Shown piece by piece: positions 58,731 through 64,000 of a stretch of 64,000 bases of DNA (position 1 is the first letter of the stretch; each line of letters starts with the position of its first letter). The DNA is taken from positions 1,302,001 through 1,366,000 of the forward strand of contig CP129482.1 in NCBI GenBank assembly GCA_030583925.1. Reading direction: 5' to 3'. The notes under the pieces are model-generated. The model made no database searches. It was not told where the DNA came from and saw only the letters and a list, made by a program, of their open reading frames with translations. Source of the DNA: Anaerolineales bacterium. GTDB taxonomy: Bacteria > Chloroflexota > Anaerolineae > Anaerolineales > Villigracilaceae. Both the position numbers and the translations under genes were made by a program.

Positions 58731-58756
58731 GTAGGGCGAGATGTTATCTCGCCTAC
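58731..58756. repeat. Single GTAG/CTAC-bounded REP hairpin
   Basis: GTAGGGCGAGAT (58731-58742) pairs with ATCTCGCCTAC (58746-58756) around a three-base loop. Its right end supplies the TAG stop of the DUF1295 gene on the minus strand. Confidence 0.7.
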
Positions 58757-59532
58757 TGTTTCGGCAACCATGGAAAGAACGGGCTTGTCTTGCGTGAATA
58801 CTCTTCAAATCCGGGTTTGAGGCTGAGCGTCCGTTCAAGCAGGGCAACGCCGGAAACGCGGAGTAACAGCCATGTCATCAAGGCGGGGGAGAAGATCATC
58901 CACCATGCGCCTGCCGCGGCGGCGATGAAATAAACGCCCCACCACACCAACGATTCTCCGAAGTAGTTCGGGTGGCGTGAGAATTTCCATAGACCGGTCG
59001 TGAGCAATTTTCCTGTGTTCACTGGGTTGAGTTTGAATAGGCTCAATTGCAAGTCAGCGATTGTTTCGATTGTCAAGCCGACCGCCCAGAGCAACAAGCC
59101 GAGCAAGTCCAACGGCGTGAGAATCGCCGGGTATCCCGAACTTTGCGCGGCAAGGATGGGAGCGCTGAGAACCCACATCAAGAATCCTTGCAGTAGAAAT
59201 ACTTTGAAATAGGAAATCCACCACCAGCGCGGACCGTTTTCCTCGCGCCATTTGGCGTAGCGAAAATCCTCAGGCTTGCCCCAATTGCGGTTGCCAATGT
59301 GAAGCGCGAGACGGAGTCCCCAAACGGTGACCAGAGCCGTCATCCATTGTTTGCGCGGCAGGTAGCCAAATCCGTATGAAAACACCAGCCACGCAACGAC
59401 GATGAAGCCGATTCCCCAGAATATGTCCGCGATGCTGGAATTCTTGAGCGGGAGACTGACCAACCATAGAATTGTCGTCAAGCAAAGGATGACGAATCCG
59501 CTGAAGAGGAACAGCCACACAAACGGCATCAT
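58753..59532 (-). CDS. DUF1295 (steroid 5-alpha-reductase-like) membrane protein
   Basis: A 259-residue membrane protein of the DUF1295 family, related by fold to steroid 5-alpha reductases and isoprenylcysteine methyltransferases. About six to seven helices are visible. Conserved marks are LWKFSRHPNYFGESLVWWG, GVALLERTL and the C-terminal YSRKTSPFFPW. Such proteins are probably NADPH-dependent reductases of lipids; the substrate is unknown. It is the last gene of the ATGA-linked chain and its stop codon lies in a REP hairpin. Confidence 0.87.
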   Translation of the reverse strand: MMPFVWLFLFSGFVILCLTTILWLVSLPLKNSSIADIFWGIGFIVVAWLVFSYGFGYLPRKQWMTALVTVWGLRLALHIGNRNWGKPEDFRYAKWREENGPRWWWISYFKVFLLQGFLMWVLSAPILAAQSSGYPAILTPLDLLGLLLWAVGLTIETIADLQLSLFKLNPVNTGKLLTTGLWKFSRHPNYFGESLVWWGVYFIAAAAGAWWMIFSPALMTWLLLRVSGVALLERTLSLKPGFEEYSRKTSPFFPWLPKQ

Positions 59533-60095
59533 GCCTCTTTCTTTTGATAAAAGACCAGCAATGTCGTTCCGTATTTCCGCTCGTCGAACTGTTCAAGATT
59601 CTCGAGCGAAACCTCGCTGAACTTGAATTCACGCGGCGCGATCTGCACGACGACCCAGCCGTCATCGGTGAGCCATTCGATATTATCATCCACGAGTTCC
59701 AACGCTTTGACCCACATGTCTTTGTATTGCGGGGGAGCGATATAGATGTACTCGAATTTTTTATCGGCAGGCGAGGCGAGATACGCGAACGCGTCCGCGC
59801 GGCGGATTTCCGCCTGCGGCGCGAATCCGCAATGCTCCACGTTGGATTGAATCGTTTCGATGGGGGCGCGGTTCGAATCGGTGAAGCGGACGAACGCCGC
59901 GCCGCGACTGAACGCTTCGATTCCGACCGCGCCCGTGCCTGCGAACAAGTCCCACCAGTTGGAGTCGACCACGTCGCTGGAGATGATGTTGAACAACGCT
60001 TCCTTGACGCGGTCGGTGATGGGGCGTGTGGTATCGCCCGGCACAGATTTCAACTTTCGCCCTTTGGCTTTCCCGGCAATGACGCGTAGACTCAT
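59529..60095 (-). CDS. rsmD: 16S rRNA guanine-966 N2-methyltransferase RsmD-like, altered motif IV
   Basis: RsmD methylates G966 of 16S rRNA during 30S assembly. The 188-residue protein starts VIAGKAKGRKLKSVPG and TRPITDRVKEALFNII, which are diagnostic, and has the SAM-binding motif I DLFAGTGAVGIEAFSRGA near residue 49. Motif IV, normally DPPY or NPPF, reads A120-P-P-Q-Y (IYIAPPQYKDMW). The acidic or amide residue that contacts the target base is thus Ala, with an extra Gln. The ORF is otherwise intact and in an operon, so it is likely still functional or a variant. It overlaps both neighbours by four bases. Confidence 0.85.
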   Translation of the reverse strand: MSLRVIAGKAKGRKLKSVPGDTTRPITDRVKEALFNIISSDVVDSNWWDLFAGTGAVGIEAFSRGAAFVRFTDSNRAPIETIQSNVEHCGFAPQAEIRRADAFAYLASPADKKFEYIYIAPPQYKDMWVKALELVDDNIEWLTDDGWVVVQIAPREFKFSEVSLENLEQFDERKYGTTLLVFYQKKEA

Positions 60096-61654
60096 GGGAG
60101 TTGTTTGACCTCACAAAATATCGCGCCGTCGCGTCCGATCTGCAACACAGGCGGTGCGTCGCGGAAAGTGGAACGGTCGAAGTTCGTGCGTGTGCTAACC
60201 AGAACGTAATCGCCCGATTTCACTTCACTCATTGCGCCGCGCAGATCGCGGACAATCGTATGTTTCCCGGAATAATATTCGGCGACGTATGCCTCGCGCA
60301 AGACAAACACATTGGCTGGTTGCTCTAAACTCGCGTCGAGTTTCTGTATCGCTTCCTTGTAACAGGTGAGCCAGTACTCCGTTTCGTACATGCGGAAGAC
60401 TCCGCCCGTGCCTCTAACGAATGAATTGTAATACGCGTATTCGTACGGATGGAGTCGGATAATCCCGTTGATGCCCGGCAGGAGAATCAATATCACAATC
60501 ACTGCGCGTAGCCAGATTGGTAAACGTATCCTATTTGCTATCCGCTCGAACACAAACCCTGAGAAGATAAACACTGGCGGCAGGATGAAAAGAAAATGGC
60601 GCAAGCCATCATACACGGCGGGCCGAAGAAGCAACACGTAAGCGACCAGAAGTATGAACCAACTGAGTGTCAGAGCCAGCGAGATAAATTCTTTTGTGCT
60701 CCGCTTGAATTTCAAAAATCCGATTACTACGCCAATCCCAAATAACAACCATGTCGGCTCAGTCAGCGTTGACCACAACATGAAGGGAAGGTAGCGCCGC
60801 GGCATATTGTCCGCGCGGAAGATCGCGCCGTTGAACAATACTGCTAGTTGCGTCGGGTTATCAGACATGAATTTGAGCGTTTCAAATAGCCGCCCGATTG
60901 GATTCTCCCAAAGATAGGGCCAGGTGAGGAGCATCACTGCAATGGCGATAAAAAAATAAACGACGAACAGTCGAATGAATTGTTTCAATCCACGGCGGGC
61001 AAAGATGATGAAACCCGCGTACCCAAGCGCTATCACTCCCGCTAGCGGACCCAGCACCCGAATCGAAGTTGCAATGCCTAAGCAGAATCCCGCCGCGATA
61101 ATTTTCCAAATCTTGCTTGCTTGTAATTCGATATCGTCTATCACCTCAAACCCCAAACAGACTGCCCCGAGAAAGAAAACCAAGAAAGGCGGGTCTTTCG
61201 GATTGATGAAGGCATGTCCCCACAACAATGGCTGGAATGAAAAGTACGCGGTCGCCGCGAGCGCGGCGGATGATTTCATCCAACGCGTTGCCAGACGAAA
61301 AAAGAAATAAACGCCAAGTTGGAAAAAAAGGAAGTTGACGAGATGCCATGCCGAGGCGCGGTCTACGCCGAGCGCTTCAAAGCCGTAGACCACATTGCGC
61401 GCCAGAAACAAATACGCGGGACCGCGTGTCTTGTGATCCTCCGCGCTGGGTCCGTAGGAATTTTCGAGATCGAAGTGTCCGCTGAACCATTCACTCGGCG
61501 AATAGGCGTATCCGAGCGCGTCGGCGTAATCGTAAAAGAGCGGCTCATCCCACGATAAGCCGTAATTGCGAAACGTGAACAGACCGATCAAGATGTTGAT
61601 GGCGAGAAGCAGATAGATCGGTTTTCGTTTCGCGCTTGCGAACAGGGATTTCAT
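60092..61654 (-). CDS. GT-C family membrane glycosyltransferase (GT39-like)
   Basis: A 520-residue membrane protein with about 11-13 helices. The first outer loop carries LSWDEPLF with D36-E37, the acidic pair typical of GT-C glycosyltransferases such as ArnT and protein mannosyltransferases. The motif INPKDPPFLV follows about residue 142. The frame extends upstream over the acetyltransferase gene, but ATG 61654 in an ATGA overlap with it gives the normal short cytoplasmic start. It probably uses a polyprenyl-phosphate sugar to decorate protein or lipid outside the cell; targets unknown. Confidence 0.85.
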   Translation of the reverse strand: MKSLFASAKRKPIYLLLAINILIGLFTFRNYGLSWDEPLFYDYADALGYAYSPSEWFSGHFDLENSYGPSAEDHKTRGPAYLFLARNVVYGFEALGVDRASAWHLVNFLFFQLGVYFFFRLATRWMKSSAALAATAYFSFQPLLWGHAFINPKDPPFLVFFLGAVCLGFEVIDDIELQASKIWKIIAAGFCLGIATSIRVLGPLAGVIALGYAGFIIFARRGLKQFIRLFVVYFFIAIAVMLLTWPYLWENPIGRLFETLKFMSDNPTQLAVLFNGAIFRADNMPRRYLPFMLWSTLTEPTWLLFGIGVVIGFLKFKRSTKEFISLALTLSWFILLVAYVLLLRPAVYDGLRHFLFILPPVFIFSGFVFERIANRIRLPIWLRAVIVILILLPGINGIIRLHPYEYAYYNSFVRGTGGVFRMYETEYWLTCYKEAIQKLDASLEQPANVFVLREAYVAEYYSGKHTIVRDLRGAMSEVKSGDYVLVSTRTNFDRSTFRDAPPVLQIGRDGAIFCEVKQLP

Positions 61655-62280
61655 ATCAAGGCGTTGCCAGCCGCGTCGAAGGCTCGAATCTCCGCTTTCG
61701 ACGATGGGCTGTTCGGATATTCGCTTTCGAGCAAGCCCCAGATCATCGTATCCCTCCATTCATCGCGGAATGGCGTTTTCGCGCGGAGCGTGCCTTCGTG
61801 TGTGAAACCCAACTTGCGCGGCACAGCGGCAGAGGCGAGATTGCGCGTGTCGCAGTGAATTTCGATGCGATGCACGTGAATGATCTCGAACGCCACCTTG
61901 ATCAAAGCGGCGGTGGATTCAGTAACTAGTCCCTGATTGATAAAGTCCTTGTGAATCCAATAGCCGATCTCAAGCTCTTTATCCCCGAGACGTGTATGAA
62001 GCCCTGTCCCGCCGAGCAAGCGCGTTTCCTCGCGGTTAAAGATCCCATAAATAAAATCTTGTTGGAGGTCGAATTTTCCGCGAAAGCTCCGCAACAGTTC
62101 CTCCCTTGATTCCAATCTTTGCGGTTCATCGTGCGCCCAGGGCATCCACGGCTTGAGATGCTCCACGCTTTCGCTTACCGAATCTGCCAGCAACTTTGCA
62201 TCCGATGGGTTGTAGCATCGCACGACAAGCCGTTTTGTTTCAATTCGATACGCGGGGTTTGCAATTTTTACGTCGCTCAT
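61651..62280 (-). CDS. GNAT-family N-acetyltransferase (RimJ/RimL type)
   Basis: A 209-residue acetyltransferase. It has IETKRLVVRCYNPSDAKLL at the start, LEIGYWIHKDFINQGLVTES in the acetyl-CoA region and IHCDTRNLASAAVPRKLGF, typical of RimJ/RimL-like enzymes. It differs in sequence from the GNAT at 33405. The substrate, protein N-terminus or small molecule, is unknown. It overlaps both the AAA gene upstream and the glycosyltransferase downstream by four bases. Confidence 0.87.
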   Translation of the reverse strand: MSDVKIANPAYRIETKRLVVRCYNPSDAKLLADSVSESVEHLKPWMPWAHDEPQRLESREELLRSFRGKFDLQQDFIYGIFNREETRLLGGTGLHTRLGDKELEIGYWIHKDFINQGLVTESTAALIKVAFEIIHVHRIEIHCDTRNLASAAVPRKLGFTHEGTLRAKTPFRDEWRDTMIWGLLESEYPNSPSSKAEIRAFDAAGNALI

Positions 62281-63494
62281 TTTGTTTTGCGCGTTTTCTT
62301 TTTCGTGGAAGATTTTCCAAAACCGTTCAGCGCCGCGTTCATTTCTTTTTCCTCCCCCGCCTGCCCTTTGAAATAATCGTTCATGAATACCGATCGTCGC
62401 AACCGCAACGCCATCGGCGCGACAACTTTCAAATCATCGTGCGTGACTTCGCTTCGTCCATCCGCCGCGGCGTAGGCGCGCGCCGACTCGAACCAGGTGA
62501 TCTCGGCGCGCAGTGAATCGATTCCCAACTTTTGGACAAGGGCGATGGCAGGATTCGCAACCGCATCTGGGATGACGACATGCTTGATCTGTTCGCGCGC
62601 GCTGCGGATTTCTGCCGCCGCCGCTTCCATCTCAGGGGAAAACTGGTTCACCAATTGACGCGGATTCGCAAGGTAAGCCTGCACGCGGCGATATGCCTCC
62701 AGCCGTTGCGAGGCGTCGTCCAAGCCGCGCACGATCACCCTGAGTCCGAAGCGGTCTAAAATCTGCGGACGGAGGCGTCCCTCTTCGGGATTCATCGAGC
62801 CGATCAACACGAAGCGCGAACGGTATGTCGCCGCGATGGGACCGCGCCGCACGGTGTACGATCCCTGCGCCGCCGCGTCCAGAATCGAATCTACAACATC
62901 GTCGCTGAGCAAATTGATTTCGTCAATGTACAATAAATTGCGATCTGCCTGCGCGAGGATTCCGCGGCGGATGCGCATCCGCTCGTGGACTGCCGCGCGC
63001 TCGTCAATGCCGCCGACCACATCCTCGATGCGCGCGTTCAACGGCAGTTCGATCAAGCGGACTTTGTCTGGCGCGGTGAGTGGTTTGCCCTCCGCGAATT
63101 TTTTTGCACAGTCTGGGCAGACCGCTTCGACGCCGCCCGCTTCGATATCTTCGGGCAAACAACCGTATGGGCAAGCGCTTCGCTCGACCATCGGGAGCAA
63201 ATCCAACAAACTGCGGACGGCTGTTGTTTTTGCCGTGCCACGTGGACCGATCAACAAAATGCCGCCAACGTTCGGGTTGATCAACGCAAGCAGGAGCGCG
63301 AGTTTCATTTCCTGTTGCCCCACGATAGCGAGGAACGGGAAGGGCAGCGCCTCGGTCACGCGCCCGTCATCGGTTGTGATCGGCGGCAGGTTTTTTCCCG
63401 AGACGAAGTCGACCAGTTCGCGCAGACTCTTGAACGAGTGCGCGACGGGTTCTTTTGCTTCCGCTTCGGTTTGGTTGAGTTCTGGTTCTGTCAT
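62277..63494 (-). CDS. Magnesium-chelatase-like AAA+ ATPase (ChlI/BchI type)
   Basis: A 405-residue AAA+ protein similar to subunit I of magnesium chelatase. Walker A is GPRGTAKTT near residues 83-91, Walker B and sensor regions are LLYIDEINLL and VLIGSMNPEEG, and the ILDRFGLRV motif is conserved. A Cys-rich insert has C108, C112, C126 and C129, which could bind zinc. No ChlD or ChlH subunit is nearby, so a role in chlorophyll synthesis is unlikely; such stand-alone ATPases often pair with von Willebrand-type proteins. It overlaps the thioesterase and GNAT genes by four bases each. Confidence 0.87.
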   Translation of the reverse strand: MTEPELNQTEAEAKEPVAHSFKSLRELVDFVSGKNLPPITTDDGRVTEALPFPFLAIVGQQEMKLALLLALINPNVGGILLIGPRGTAKTTAVRSLLDLLPMVERSACPYGCLPEDIEAGGVEAVCPDCAKKFAEGKPLTAPDKVRLIELPLNARIEDVVGGIDERAAVHERMRIRRGILAQADRNLLYIDEINLLSDDVVDSILDAAAQGSYTVRRGPIAATYRSRFVLIGSMNPEEGRLRPQILDRFGLRVIVRGLDDASQRLEAYRRVQAYLANPRQLVNQFSPEMEAAAAEIRSAREQIKHVVIPDAVANPAIALVQKLGIDSLRAEITWFESARAYAAADGRSEVTHDDLKVVAPMALRLRRSVFMNDYFKGQAGEEKEMNAALNGFGKSSTKKKTRKTK

Positions 63495-63976
63495 TGCGAC
63501 TCGCGCAGTTTCTTTTCCTTCAAGCGGCGTTCTTGTCTTTCCTTCGCTTGGCTCAGTTTGAGTTCTTCTTCCGCTGATTCCGCTTTCAGTTGAGGGATTT
63601 CGGTCGGCTTGCCGTCGTCGTCAAGCGCGACGTAGACGAGGTACGCGGTGTTCGTGTGCGAGCGTTCGCGCGTGACCGGGTTTTCGGCTAGCACATCCAC
63701 TTTCGCTTCCATCGAAGTTCTGCCGGTATATGTGACTTCCGCGCTCAGGATGACCAGGTCGCCGATTCTGATCGGCTCGCGGAAGGTCATCGAGTCAATG
63801 GCGACGGTGACGACTTTCCGCTGGGCGTGTCTCATGCAGGCGAGCGCCCCGGCTTCGTCCACCATTTTCATGATCCAACCGCCGTGCACGTTGCCCAGCA
63901 GGTTGGCGTGTTCGGGGTGCATCAATTGAGAGAGGGTGACGCGCGAAGCGCTGAGAGGTTTGGGTTGAAGTGACAT
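63491..63976 (-). CDS. Acyl-CoA thioesterase (hotdog fold, YciA-like)
   Basis: A 161-residue hotdog-fold acyl-CoA thioesterase. The family motif NLLGNVHGGWIMKMVDEAG contains the conserved Asn, Gly and Asp region, and VAIDSMTFREPIRIGDLV and EVTYTGRTSMEAKVDV follow. The last 35 residues are a Lys/Glu-rich helical tail not needed for the fold. It is the first gene of the ATGA-linked chain and cleaves acyl-CoAs to free acids; chain-length preference cannot be told. Confidence 0.9.
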   Translation of the reverse strand: MSLQPKPLSASRVTLSQLMHPEHANLLGNVHGGWIMKMVDEAGALACMRHAQRKVVTVAIDSMTFREPIRIGDLVILSAEVTYTGRTSMEAKVDVLAENPVTRERSHTNTAYLVYVALDDDGKPTEIPQLKAESAEEELKLSQAKERQERRLKEKKLRESQ

Positions 63977-64000
63977 AAGGTTTTGAGTAAATAGAAGTTT

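Noticed and set aside
62277-63494. Evidence for bacteriochlorophyll synthesis
   Set aside because: Only a ChlI-like ATPase is present; there is no ChlD, ChlH or other pigment gene in the window.

Overview
The window reads as a chromosomal stretch of a Chloroflexota bacterium, most likely class Anaerolineae. This is an inference from gene content and style: a nuo cluster with two tandem nuoM genes, a V/A-type ATPase operon, lipoproteins and membrane-anchored proteins with long Thr/Pro-rich stretches, a ferredoxin-dependent 2-oxoacid oxidoreductase, and many palindromic intergenic repeats. No rRNA, tRNA or CRISPR array was seen.

Layout. (1) 1-11967: a plus-strand uptake and catabolism cluster. 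It holds a lipoprotein substrate-binding protein, two permeases, an ATPase, a choline-kinase-like phosphotransferase, a fused FAD oxidoreductase/GcvT protein of the dimethylglycine dehydrogenase type, a PfkB-like protein and a non-pyrrolysine MttB-superfamily methyltransferase. The likely job is demethylation of a methylated or quaternary amine such as glycine betaine. An AT-rich SUMF1-like gene sits inside it beside a duplicated start of the pfkB-like gene. (2) 12004-12947: two small envelope proteins. (3) 13044-22559: nuoA, H, J, K, L, M, M, N, i.e. only the membrane arm of complex I; the second NuoM lacks key proton-channel residues. (4) 22818-31619: a complete V/A-type ATPase operon behind a near-consensus promoter. 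(5) 31762-40748: murE, a GNAT gene, a degraded IS30 element, rocB-like peptidase, alanine dehydrogenase, a CoA-transferase and pyruvate kinase. (6) 40877-46575, minus strand: a DMT transporter, arfB, an operon of FCD-type regulator plus korA and korB, and a Thr/Pro-rich membrane protein. (7) 46618-54991, minus strand: a molybdenum hydroxylase operon with a YqeB/EF2563-type maturation factor, a hydrolase, two DUF1361 proteins and a DinB protein. (8) 55080-57412: class I aldolase, a REP-associated tyrosine transposase (RAYT) and a Nudix hydrolase. (9) 57494-63976, minus strand: a cNMP-domain histidine kinase and a chain of six genes joined by 4-base overlaps.

The most striking signal is a dense population of palindromic repeats. 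Several families recur between genes, one copy sits inside another, several supply stop codons, and at least three lie in frame inside genes (murE, the 2Fe-2S/FAD subunit of the molybdenum hydroxylase, and the RAYT gene itself). The RAYT gene carries a GTAG-ended hairpin array of the same type as the one directly upstream of it, so a transposase and its probable REP substrate can be read side by side.
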